DNA from: CALXVA01 sp944392465 | GTDB lineage: Bacteria > Bacillota > Clostridia > TANB77 > CAG-508 | Assembly (NCBI GenBank): GCA_963931155.1 | Contig: OZ006978.1 | Location: forward strand, 992,001 to 1,056,000 | DNA: 64,000 bases | Direction of reading: 5' to 3' | Shown here: positions 56,616 through 64,000 of the stretch, piece by piece | Layout: each line of letters opens with the position of its first letter | How positions within the stretch are numbered: the first letter of the stretch is position 1 | Notes under the pieces: model-generated | What the model was told of the DNA's origin: nothing | Database searches by the model: none | The model's input: the letters and a program-made list of their open reading frames with translations, nothing else | Translations under genes and position numbers: made by a program

Positions 56616-57539
56616 ATGTTAGGAGAAAAAATTAAAAAATATAGAGAAGAAAAGAAAATGACTCAAGTAGAAGTTGCAGACGTATTAGGAGTAAAACCAG
56701 CTACAATATCTAAATACGAGGCTGGAACTTTAGAGCCTAATATTGAGTCATTAAAAAAGTTAGCTGAATTATTTGAAGTTTCAGTTGATGAATTATTAAA
56801 AGAAGATGAATTTGATGTTTCTAAAATTAATGTATTAGAAGTATTAAGAGAGCAAAAAAAAATGAAACTAAAAGGAAACTTGTATCATAATACACAGATA
56901 ATTTTTGCGTATAATACAAATCACATTGAAGGAAGCAAACTAACAGAAGACCAAACAAGATATATTTATGAAACAAATACATTATTAACAGAAAAAGAAT
57001 CAATTACAAATTTGGATGATATTATTGAAACTGCTAATCATTTTAAATTAGTTGATTATATGCTGGATATAGCAGATAAAGAGTTAACAGAAGAAATGAT
57101 TAAGGAATTTCATAAAATATTGAAAGAGGGAACGTCAGACAGCAGAAAAGATTGGTTTAATGTAGGAGACTATAAGAAGTTAGCAAATGAAGCAGGAAAT
57201 ATGAAAACCACATTACCTAAAAATGTACAAAAAGACATGGTAAAACTAATGCAATGGTATAATTCATTAGGAAAAATAACAATAGAAAATATAATAGAAT
57301 TTCATTATAGGTTTGAATGTATTCATCCATTTCAAGATGGAAATGGTAGAGTAGGTAGGATTATAATGTTTAAGGAATGCTTAAAAAATAATATTATTCC
57401 ATTTATTATATTAGATAAAGATAAATTGTTTTACTATAGAGGCTTAAAAGAATATAAAACTGAAAAAGGATATTTAATAGATACTTGTTTAAATGCACAA
57501 GATCAATATGTAAAGTTAATTGAATACTATTTGAAATAA
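56616..57539 (+). CDS. HTH-Fic protein with built-in inhibitory motif
   Basis: Protein of 307 residues with an N-terminal XRE helix-turn-helix (1-66, MTQVEVADVLGVKPATISKYEAG) fused to a Fic domain. The Fic motif HPFQDGNGRVGR (about 236-247) is complete, so AMP or another nucleotide group can be transferred to a target. TNHIEG near residue 107 fits the (S/T)xxxE(G/N) inhibitory helix, here N-terminal to the Fic motif (class II). The fusion suggests self-regulated expression. The PIN gene begins 24 bp later, so the two form a probable module. AAAGGAGAG precedes the ATG. Confidence 0.9.
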   Translation: MLGEKIKKYREEKKMTQVEVADVLGVKPATISKYEAGTLEPNIESLKKLAELFEVSVDELLKEDEFDVSKINVLEVLREQKKMKLKGNLYHNTQIIFAYNTNHIEGSKLTEDQTRYIYETNTLLTEKESITNLDDIIETANHFKLVDYMLDIADKELTEEMIKEFHKILKEGTSDSRKDWFNVGDYKKLANEAGNMKTTLPKNVQKDMVKLMQWYNSLGKITIENIIEFHYRFECIHPFQDGNGRVGRIIMFKECLKNNIIPFIILDKDKLFYYRGLKEYKTEKGYLIDTCLNAQDQYVKLIEYYLK

Positions 57540-57563
57540 ATGTTAAATGAAGTGGAGGATAAT

Positions 57564-58580
57564 ATGAGTACTATAGTAACGTTTGATACAAATTTTATAA
57601 TAGAAAATAAGGACAAAATAAGAACAATTATTTTAGATGTTAAAGAAAAGTACGAATTAATAATAGCAAAAATTGTGATAGAAGAAGTAAAAGGACAAAG
57701 AGTTAGGCAAACTCTTAAAAGTTATAATAATATAAAAGATAAAATAGACTCTTCTAGAAAAGAAAATGCTTGGCTAAACATAGAGGATAATACAGACATA
57801 GCTGATGTGATTAAAGAGCAGGAAAGAAAATTAGATGAATGGTTGACAAAAGCATTTGATGAAAAAATAATTGAAATTTACTATGATGATTTGTTAGCAA
57901 CTGTTTTAGACAGATGTAAATATAAAAAGCCACCATTTAATAATGAAGAAAATTCTAGCGACAAAGGATTCAAAGATACTATTTTATTTCTTAATCTAAT
58001 ACACTTTATGAAAAATAGTGGATACGATGAAATTTATTTATTTACAAATGATAAAGTAATAAACAAATTTAAAAATGACTTACAAAATGAATTTTTTGAA
58101 AGCACTAATAAAAAACTCAATATTGTTAGCAGAAATGAAAATGATTTATATAAGATACTAGGAATTGACAAAAAAGAAAGTGTGAATGAAACCAAAGAAG
58201 AAAAAGATAATGAGATTTTCCCAAAAACAACACCAAAAGCAAAGAATATAAGAGAACAAACGAAAGAATTATTAAGTAACATATTTTCGGAATTAGAAGT
58301 ATTCAACAATTGGAACTTTGCAACATGGAAAAAAGCTGAAGTTGAAGATATAAAAAGAATATTAGACGATCTTGGGAATTTAATAAATAAATATATTTTT
58401 CTTGATAAAATAGATATAAACTATATTTTTGATCTACAAGCAAGCAAAGGTACAATCAAAATAAGTTATTTAGAAAGTTTATCAGATTTATATAGAGAAA
58501 TGAATATAGAAGAAAAAAATGCACTTGCTTATGCTATAACATGTAAATTTAACTCATATTATCAGGAATTGCCGTTTTAA
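57564..58580 (+). CDS. PIN-domain (DUF4935-like) protein
   Basis: Protein of 338 residues. The first 190 residues form a PIN-like domain: FDTNFIIEN (first Asp), IVIEEVKGQ (Glu), GFKDTILFLNL (Asp) and FTNDK (Asp), the four-acid set of PIN ribonucleases in DUF4935 proteins. The remaining 150 residues are helical and unknown. An in-frame ATG at 57540 is upstream, but GGAGG at 57554-57558 lies inside that stretch, so 57564 is the start. It is probably cotranscribed with the HTH-Fic gene and ends at a terminator. Confidence 0.8.
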   Translation: MSTIVTFDTNFIIENKDKIRTIILDVKEKYELIIAKIVIEEVKGQRVRQTLKSYNNIKDKIDSSRKENAWLNIEDNTDIADVIKEQERKLDEWLTKAFDEKIIEIYYDDLLATVLDRCKYKKPPFNNEENSSDKGFKDTILFLNLIHFMKNSGYDEIYLFTNDKVINKFKNDLQNEFFESTNKKLNIVSRNENDLYKILGIDKKESVNETKEEKDNEIFPKTTPKAKNIREQTKELLSNIFSELEVFNNWNFATWKKAEVEDIKRILDDLGNLINKYIFLDKIDINYIFDLQASKGTIKISYLESLSDLYREMNIEEKNALAYAITCKFNSYYQELPF

Positions 58581-58588
58581 AATAGAAA

Positions 58589-58604
58589 AAGCCCAATAGG
58601 GCTT
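58589..58604. terminator. Bidirectional terminator at the end of the defence island
   Basis: AAGCCC and GGGCTT with a 4-base loop, extended by ATAGAAA/ATTTCTAT on the outside. It lies between convergent genes, 9 bases after the PIN-gene stop. Confidence 0.7.
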
Positions 58605-58608
58605 ATTT

Positions 58609-58902
58609 CTATGAATTCAAACAACCAATAATCAATTCAACACTATCGCAGAAACCATTTCTATAATACTTCTCATTCCAATAAACAATATAATCTAGAA
58701 AGCTAGAATTAAGTAATTCAAGTTGCTTTTCCACAAACTTTCTATTTTGTTTAGGAACACTATTTAAAACCTTTTCAGAAATCTCATCATACTTAACAGT
58801 GAGTTTTCTATCTTTGTCATTAACAAAAGCAAGATCTGTTTCCTCTCTAAAATCTAACTAATCTTTCAAAATATCATCATTAACTTCTCTAAAATTATTC
58901 AT
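58609..58902 (-). pseudogene. Small unknown gene with an in-frame TAG
   Basis: GGAGG lies 9 bases before the ATG at 58902. The frame reads MNNFREVNDDILKD, then TAG (58858-58860), then continues for about 80 codons (LDFREETDLAFVND ... VEKQLELLNSSFLDYIVYWN ... CDSVELIIGCLNS) to a TAG at 58609. Apart from codon 15 the gene looks intact and protein-like. No good restart codon follows the stop. I do not recognise the family. Confidence 0.6.
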
Positions 58903-58977
58903 AATCTAAATCCTCCAAATTTATTAATAAAATATTTTTTACAAGAGCTGAAACTGTAAGAACAAATGTACTATATG

Positions 58978-59001
58978 AATTGGGTAAAAATTGGGTAAAA
59001 T
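58978..59001 (+). repeat. Right copy of the 24-bp subterminal direct repeat
   Basis: Identical to 37453-37476 and in the same orientation; 142 bp before the right core. The following bases (TCAAA...ATGCCC) also resemble those after the left copy. Confidence 0.75.
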
Positions 59002-59119
59002 CTTCTCAAAAAATGCCCTAAAAATGCACAAATGTTCTGTAAAACAAAACTCTTATAAATACCGAAACACCAACAAAAACTCTAATTTTCACAAACTTAC
59101 AAAAAGTGGTCAAGTCTCG

Positions 59120-59135
59120 CTCATAACCCGAAGGT
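59120..59135 (+). repeat. Right attachment core (16 bp)
   Basis: Identical to 37315-37330. The chromosome to the right (TTTACAATAT) is not a tRNA 3' half, so the tRNA is not restored at this end either. Confidence 0.8.
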
Positions 59136-59208
59136 TTTACAATATACTATAGATTCCTATATAAATATCTGCTATAATAAAAAAAGATAAATGCAAGGAG
59201 GATTTTAT

Positions 59209-59583
59209 ATGAAAAACTTATTTATTGAATATCCCAAATGTACAACATGTCAAAAAGCAAAGAAATGGTTAGAGGCAAATGACATACAATTTGAAGATAG
59301 ACATATTATAGAAAATAATCCAACAGAAAAAGAATTAACAAAATGGATAAAAATAAGTGGAAAAGAAACAAAAAAATGGTTTAATACAAGTGGACTGAAG
59401 TATAAATCATTAAACTTAAAAGAAAAACTTCCTAATATGACAGACGAAGAAAAGATAAAATTACTTGCAAGTGACGGAATGTTAATTAAAAGACCAATAC
59501 TAATTAGTGATAAAGGTATATTAATAGGGTTTAAAGAAACAGATTGGGAAGTAAAGCTGTGCATGATGAGTGCAAAAAACTAG
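59209..59583 (+). CDS. ArsC/Spx-family thioredoxin-fold protein
   Basis: Protein of 124 residues in the arsenate-reductase-like family (ArsC, Spx, YffB). CTTC at residues 10-13 (YPKCTTCQKAKKWLE) is the redox or binding motif, and the C-terminal LIKRPILISDKGILIGF contains the conserved Arg-Pro. Whether it reduces arsenate or acts on RNA polymerase like Spx cannot be decided; no ars genes are near. An in-frame ATG at 59191 exists, but AAGGAGG at 59195-59201 lies after it, so 59209 is the start. Confidence 0.87.
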   Translation: MKNLFIEYPKCTTCQKAKKWLEANDIQFEDRHIIENNPTEKELTKWIKISGKETKKWFNTSGLKYKSLNLKEKLPNMTDEEKIKLLASDGMLIKRPILISDKGILIGFKETDWEVKLCMMSAKN

Positions 59584-59897
59584 ATTATAAAACTGGCAAA
59601 ACTGCAATTGCTGATCTATGACAAGTAATTTATAAAAAAAGATTAAGAAACATGTTTAATTATCTTCATTGGTTTGTCTGATATTGAAACGTTATTTTCA
59701 AAAATGTATATATATTATCATACTCTTAAAATAGACATAACAGTACAAAATATAAAAAATAAATACAAAATAATATATTTATCTTGAAAAAATTGGAAAA
59801 AGATGATAAAATAAGTCAAAAAATATGTGTTATACATAGAATAAAATTGTTTAGAAGCTTAAGCTAACTAAAAATTAAAGAACAAAGGAGAAAATAA
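59584..59897. other. AT-rich intergenic region
   Basis: No gene or clear terminator is seen. The last bases (AAAGGAG at about 59885) are the ribosome site of the next gene. Confidence 0.5.
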
Positions 59898-60482
59898 ATG
59901 GATGCAGGATTGGTAAACTTTATAAAAAATGAAATATCTAATGATTTTTGTAAGTTAATATGTAATGTGGCAATAGAATTTGATGATTCAGAGCATAATA
60001 ATTTATATATATTTGATTTAATGAATTATTGTATTCTTTATGATGCAACATACTTTATAGAAGATTTATATAAAGAAAAGTTAAAGAATTCTCTTCTTGA
60101 TAATTTGGACGAAGAGATTGATTTGTTGTATTTATATTACCTAAAAAAGAATAACAAAGAAAATTTAGAATTGAAGAATGAAATAATTGAAAGATATGTT
60201 GAAGATAAAAAATTAATAAGCAAAGAAATAAAAACATTGAAACTTATTGATGTGGGAAGAAAGAAATTAAAGAGTAATCGCAGAAGGCGAGGAAATGCAA
60301 TTACGAAAAAATATGCAGAAATTAATTTAAGATTTGCTATAATTGCTAATTGTTTGAAGTATAAATTCTTAATTGAAAATCTTAATTTAGAAGACAATAA
60401 AAAGTTAGACAGATTAATTCATTGGAATGTTTATTTAATTAAGAAAAGCAGTACAATAGAAAATAAGTTAGTATTAATGTGA
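59898..60482 (+). CDS. Hypothetical protein
   Basis: Protein of 194 residues that I do not recognise. It is predicted mostly helical, begins MDAGLVNFIKNEISNDFCKL, and has a strongly basic patch near residues 122-145 (GRKKLKSNRRRRGNAITKK) that could bind nucleic acid. No signal peptide or membrane segment is present. AAAGGAG precedes the ATG. It lies 760 bp beyond the right end of the integrative element, with no linked genes. Confidence 0.6.
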   Translation: MDAGLVNFIKNEISNDFCKLICNVAIEFDDSEHNNLYIFDLMNYCILYDATYFIEDLYKEKLKNSLLDNLDEEIDLLYLYYLKKNNKENLELKNEIIERYVEDKKLISKEIKTLKLIDVGRKKLKSNRRRRGNAITKKYAEINLRFAIIANCLKYKFLIENLNLEDNKKLDRLIHWNVYLIKKSSTIENKLVLM

Positions 60483-60750
60483 TAAAAGTGTTGGGATATT
60501 TGTGTAAAAGGACAACAACTATTCACATAATTATGTTAAAATATAAACATAGTGGTTAAATTTTAAACAAAATATTATCATTGCACCAAATAGAGCAATA
60601 ATATATATGTGCAAGGGAATAAGCACATTAAATTATATCATATCATATTATATCAAATCATAACAGCGGATTATAACTTAGAGAAACTACTAAACCTCTT
60701 GTTCTTCATTAGATCACTTTATAATTTAGGAGAAAATTACAATCCCAACC

Positions 60751-61674
60751 TCATCCGTCATATTCCATACCTTGCCACAAATCTTTTTCTCTCATTAACT
60801 TGTCTAATCCATTAATAATCCACTTCTTGTGTCTGTTCCATTCTGGTGCGACAAGTAAATCTTTTGGTGCATCACCAGATACTCTATGTATAATAAGCTT
60901 AGGGCTTATATGTGTTAAAATATATGCACAAGAATGTAAGTATTCATCTAACTCTATAGGTCTATAAATCCCATTTAAATACATTTCTTCTAATTTTGTA
61001 TTTTTTACAATATAGCATGAATGGATTTTTAGGCCTTGTATATTTTGTTGGTTTATAAATTGTATAGTGCTTTTTATATCTTCATTTGTTTCGTTTGGTA
61101 GTCCTACCATAATATGCGTTATTACGTCTATTTCGTATTTATTTAGTATTTTTACTGCTTTCGTAAAGTCATCGTTTGTATAGCATCTATTAATTAAAGT
61201 TCCTGTTTTTTCATTTGCAGTTTGCAGACCTAGTTCAACTGATACGTAATATTTATTTGTATAGCTTTTTAAAAGCTTGGCAATATCATCATTAATACAG
61301 TCTGGTCTTGTAGCAATTGATAGTCCTACGATTCTATCATCTATTAATGCTGAGTCATATCTTTTCTTTAAATTTTTCAATGAGTCATATGTGTTAGTAT
61401 AATTTTGAAAATATACTATAAATTTATTTGCTCTTTCGGCTTTATAGCTGTTAAAATAGTTTGTTATTTGGTTCGTAATTGTGTCTTTGTGTAGATGGTC
61501 TCCTGAGCCCTTTTCACTACAAAATATACATCCACCAATTCCTTTTGTTCCGTCTCTATTTGGACAAGTAAAATTGCCATCAATGCATATTTTTAAAGTT
61601 CTTTCTCCAAATTTTTCTTTTAAATATTTATTTAAATGGTTGTATCTATTTATTTCTGCATTAACTTTGTTCAT
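60751..61674 (-). CDS. Radical SAM protein, TIGR01212 family (YhcC/YtqA-like)
   Basis: Radical SAM enzyme of 307 residues. The iron-sulfur cysteines lie in the long-spaced motif typical of TIGR01212: CIDGNFTCPNRDG then GCIFC (about residues 27-50). Other family marks are YFQNYTNTYDSL, GLSIATRPDCI and VELGLQTANEKT. The substrate of the family is not established; it resembles the radical SAM domain of Elp3 distantly. It stands alone, transcribed toward the element. Confidence 0.9.
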   Translation of the reverse strand: MNKVNAEINRYNHLNKYLKEKFGERTLKICIDGNFTCPNRDGTKGIGGCIFCSEKGSGDHLHKDTITNQITNYFNSYKAERANKFIVYFQNYTNTYDSLKNLKKRYDSALIDDRIVGLSIATRPDCINDDIAKLLKSYTNKYYVSVELGLQTANEKTGTLINRCYTNDDFTKAVKILNKYEIDVITHIMVGLPNETNEDIKSTIQFINQQNIQGLKIHSCYIVKNTKLEEMYLNGIYRPIELDEYLHSCAYILTHISPKLIIHRVSGDAPKDLLVAPEWNRHKKWIINGLDKLMREKDLWQGMEYDG

Positions 61675-61859
61675 TTTTACCTCTTTTTGCTTATAATATC
61701 AAAAACTCGTTATAAAGTAAACCTGAAATTGCATTTTAGAAAATAATAGAAATTGGTCAATTACACTAGATAGTTATTTCTAAATATGATATATTATATA
61801 AAGATAGTTTATAAAAAAATGTTAATTGTAATATTATATGTTATATGTTGGGGTATATT

Positions 61860-62846
61860 ATGGAAAAAGAAAAAAATAAAGAGATGAATGCAAAAAAGCC
61901 AAAATCAGAAAATTTAGATGAAAATTTAAAGGTTAGTGATACTTCAAAAAATAGCAAAATAGAAAATGCTGGAAATGGCACGAATAATAATTCAAGGAAA
62001 AGTAAGTGTTCAATTTCAAAGCTGGATAAAAGAAAAAATAACGAAAACAACGAATCTGGTACGATTGATGAGTTATATAGAAAAAAATTGTATTTTATGA
62101 TTGTAGCTGTTATAGTAATAATTTTAGTTATTATTTTAATTATGTGGGGTGTAAATAAAGCTTCACGTAGTTCGGAAAGTTTGCTTAACTTTAATTCTGA
62201 TGGAAACTTTCAGAATAGTGGTATAGGCATGACTGAAAATGCAATAACTAATGAAATTACTGATATGGATCAAAAGGATAGTTCTAATAATGAAGATGAT
62301 TTAAAAGATGATGATAAAGATAATACAAGTAAAACATCAAATAACAAAAACACTAAAACTTCTATTAATATAAAATCAATAAAAAATAAATCATCAAATA
62401 CATCTAGTTCAGTTGTTTCGGAAGGAAAGAAAAAAGCTTTATCTCAGGCAAGAAAATATATAAAATCATCTGCTTTTTCTAAATCTGGATTAAAGAAGCT
62501 TTTAAGAAATAAAGGGTATACAGTTTCACAAACAAGTTATGCGGTTAATAATTGTGGAGCTAATTGGAAGAAGCAAGCGGTTAAAAAAGCTAAAGAATAT
62601 TTAGAGGTAACTGCTTTTTCGGAATCTAGTTTAAGATATCAGTTAAGAAATGCGGGATTTTCTGCTTCAGAATCTACTTATGGTGTGGAAAATTGTGATG
62701 CAAATTGGGAAAAGCAAGCAGCATTAAAAGCAGAAGAGTACATGAGTATTAAAACATTTAATAAAAAAGAGTTGGTAAAACAGCTAAGAAATGAAGGATT
62801 TACTTATGCTCAAGCTTCATATGGCGTTAAGTCTGTAGGACTTTAA
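61860..62846 (+). CDS. Membrane-anchored protein with three Ltp repeats
   Basis: Protein of 328 residues. Residues 1-80 are charged and probably cytoplasmic, one membrane helix follows (about 82-105, IVAVIVIILVIILIMWGV), then a Ser/Asn/Asp/Lys-rich linker and three repeats of about 47 residues (KKALSQARKYIKSSAFSKSG, KKQAVKKAKEYLEVTAFSES, EKQAALKAEEYMSIKTFNKK as starts; each ends in a xxSYGVxN-like motif). These match the Ltp domain (PF07553), known from phage lipoproteins that block superinfection. No lipobox is present; anchoring is by the helix. An ATG at 61845 is in frame but has no ribosome site. Confidence 0.8.
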   Translation: MEKEKNKEMNAKKPKSENLDENLKVSDTSKNSKIENAGNGTNNNSRKSKCSISKLDKRKNNENNESGTIDELYRKKLYFMIVAVIVIILVIILIMWGVNKASRSSESLLNFNSDGNFQNSGIGMTENAITNEITDMDQKDSSNNEDDLKDDDKDNTSKTSNNKNTKTSINIKSIKNKSSNTSSSVVSEGKKKALSQARKYIKSSAFSKSGLKKLLRNKGYTVSQTSYAVNNCGANWKKQAVKKAKEYLEVTAFSESSLRYQLRNAGFSASESTYGVENCDANWEKQAALKAEEYMSIKTFNKKELVKQLRNEGFTYAQASYGVKSVGL

Positions 62847-62873
62847 AATATATTAATAAATTAGGAGGGGAAA

Positions 62874-64000
62874 ATGTCTAAGAAAACTAAAATTATAATT
62901 ATTTCAGTATCTATTTTGGCTTTAATAGCATTATTTGTTGTAATTGGCTTTGTAGTTAGAAATATGATGTTAAGTGAAAGCGTGGGATCAGCATGGGGTG
63001 ATACATACTATGCATATTTAAAAGAGGTAAAAACTTCAGAGGATAAAACTAAATATGGACTTGAGCAAGAAATAAATAATGTGTCTGTAGAATTTGTTCA
63101 GGCTACAGAGGATAAAAATCCAGTAATGGTTATTTCTTATCAAAAGGAGAATAATGAGTATTCAAACATATATTATGCTGATGCAGAGGGAATGAGTTTT
63201 AGCAAAAGCGATAGTCCAAGTTCTGTAGAATATTTATATAATATAGAAAGTTCAGAATATGGTTGGTATGAGCATGTTAAGTCTGACGGAATGCATACTT
63301 ATCAATCAATAGATAATCTTACGGATAGTTTAACAGGCAATACAACAGAAACTTTGGAAGTTGCATTCGATGAGGATAGTTTTGTTAGAAATGAGGAAAA
63401 TATGAATGTTTCTGATTTTGATAAGGTTTTTGTTGAGATAGATATATCTAATGAAGGCAAATTTGATGTAGACTTTAGTTCTGATGCTATGGATTTTAGA
63501 GACACAATTACTAATGCTGTTAATGATTATAGACCAGATGAAGAGCTAACGACTGATGAGATTAAGCAAAATGTTACCAATAGAGTGGAAGAAATAAATA
63601 AAGTAATTGATGAACAAAAAAAGCAAGAAGAATTGGAAAAAGCAAAATTAACCAACGATAATATTAAATCTAGAATTGGAGATAATCTTAAGTGGTTTTC
63701 AGCAGCTTATTTAGGCTCAACATATGGTTGGTATTATGTATATGACTACAAGGATGTAACAGGAAAGGTTTCAATACCTGGAGTTGATGAGTTTATGATG
63801 GTAGATGAAGTTGTTGGAGCTCAAAGTGTTGATAATATGAAAAAAAGTTTACAACAATATATGACTTCTGATGTTGTAAATAAATTAGCTTCTGATTCAA
63901 ACTTTGATTATGGTTTTGAAGAATATAATGGAAAATTGTATTGGGTATCTGGCGGTGTTGGAGATGGAGATGTTATAGATTATGACAAAGCTAAAGTTAT
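62874..64000 (+). CDS. Membrane-anchored extracytoplasmic protein, cut by window end
   Basis: An open frame begins at the ATG 62874 behind AGGAGGGG and runs past the end of the window (375 codons visible). Residues 7-31 (IIIISVSILALIALFVVIGFVV) are a signal anchor. The rest is soluble and acidic, with a possible coiled coil at about 230-265. The segment from about 268 (IGDNLKWFSAAYLGSTYGWY) includes WVSGGVGDGDVIDYDKAKV at the edge. I do not recognise a family. It lies 27 bp after the Ltp-repeat gene and probably shares its transcript. Confidence 0.7.
   Translation, partial: MSKKTKIIIISVSILALIALFVVIGFVVRNMMLSESVGSAWGDTYYAYLKEVKTSEDKTKYGLEQEINNVSVEFVQATEDKNPVMVISYQKENNEYSNIYYADAEGMSFSKSDSPSSVEYLYNIESSEYGWYEHVKSDGMHTYQSIDNLTDSLTGNTTETLEVAFDEDSFVRNEENMNVSDFDKVFVEIDISNEGKFDVDFSSDAMDFRDTITNAVNDYRPDEELTTDEIKQNVTNRVEEINKVIDEQKKQEELEKAKLTNDNIKSRIGDNLKWFSAAYLGSTYGWYYVYDYKDVTGKVSIPGVDEFMMVDEVVGAQSVDNMKKSLQQYMTSDVVNKLASDSNFDYGFEEYNGKLYWVSGGVGDGDVIDYDKAKV

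Larger units (their letters stand above)
37315..59135. mobile_element. Integrative element with replication genes and a defence island
   Basis: About 21.8 kb bounded by a 16-bp direct repeat (CTCATAACCCGAAGGT at 37315 and 59120). A 24-bp direct repeat lies 138 bp inside the left end and 142 bp inside the right. Integrase is at the left end, with an excisionase, phage-type replication initiator and DnaC-like loader inside. Cargo: KAP NTPase, DUF6076-like protein, shuffling type I restriction-modification locus, Abi_C, DUF91/DUF5655-like, HTH-Fic and PIN genes. No relaxase, type IV secretion or phage structural genes are seen. It could be a mobilizable element, a phage satellite or a reduced ICE. 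Confidence 0.82.

Noticed and set aside
59106..59135. Possible tRNA 5' half before the right core (GTGGTCAAGTCTCG)
   Set aside because: The anticodon stem does not pair (TCTCG against CCCGA) and there is no acceptor strand.
60609..60815. ORF of 68 codons on the plus strand
   Set aside because: It overlaps the radical SAM gene end, has no ribosome site and its sequence is repetitive AT-rich DNA (ATATC-like units near 60630-60660).

Overview
This is a strongly AT-rich segment of a Gram-positive, Clostridia-like genome. The evidence is the neighbours ricT-holB, the order minD-minE-rodA, Shine-Dalgarno sites of the AGGAGG type, a multi-domain SpaA/Cna-B/MucBP surface protein, and Firmicutes-type mobile DNA. 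The species cannot be told from the sequence. No rRNA, intact tRNA or CRISPR array was found.

Layout. 1-2.6 kb (minus strand): ricT, holB and lepB. 2.7-6.6 kb: minD-minE-rodA-dusB behind a near-consensus promoter; minE has a long acidic tail and rodA carries a one-base frameshift. 6.9-14.6 kb: a solitary MazF-type RNase, an HD-GYP protein, a gene-free stretch that may encode a structured RNA (about 8.6-9.07 kb), an MTA/SAH deaminase, an XRE regulator and smc. 15.06-27.77 kb: one giant surface-protein gene of about 4,200 codons with two tandem seven-bladed propellers. Its start codon and signal-anchor lie in different frames separated by AG repeats. 27.8-30.8 kb: an OmpR-type regulator and a histidine kinase between two REP-like palindromes. 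30.9-37.0 kb: a ParB-fold protein, a two-gene membrane operon (one a DUF2207 relative), Nudix, ASCH and P-loop kinase genes.

37.3-59.1 kb is an integrative element bounded by a 16-bp direct repeat taken from the anticodon region of an initiator-type tRNA. A 24-bp direct repeat lies about 140 bp inside each end. Near the left end are integrase, a frameshifted KAP NTPase, a DUF6076-like protein, excisionase, a phage-type replication initiator and a DnaC-like loader. A cluster of five perfect hairpins follows and may be an origin. The rest is a defence island: a type I restriction-modification locus whose specificity gene can be shuffled by an embedded tyrosine recombinase through two nested pairs of inverted repeats, an Abi_C protein, a DUF91/DUF5655-like protein, an HTH-Fic protein and a PIN-domain protein. 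No conjugation or virion genes are seen, so it resembles a mobilizable element or phage satellite more than a full ICE or prophage.

59.1-64.0 kb returns to chromosomal genes: an ArsC/Spx-like thioredoxin-fold protein, an unknown protein, a TIGR01212 radical SAM protein, a membrane protein with three Ltp repeats, and a membrane-anchored protein cut by the window end.

Two loci look built for switching: the giant adhesin (repeat-length phase variation, inferred) and hsdS (DNA inversion, strongly supported by sequence). Three genes (rodA, the adhesin start, KAP) are each out of frame by what a single extra base would explain, so consensus error must be excluded before biology is read into them.
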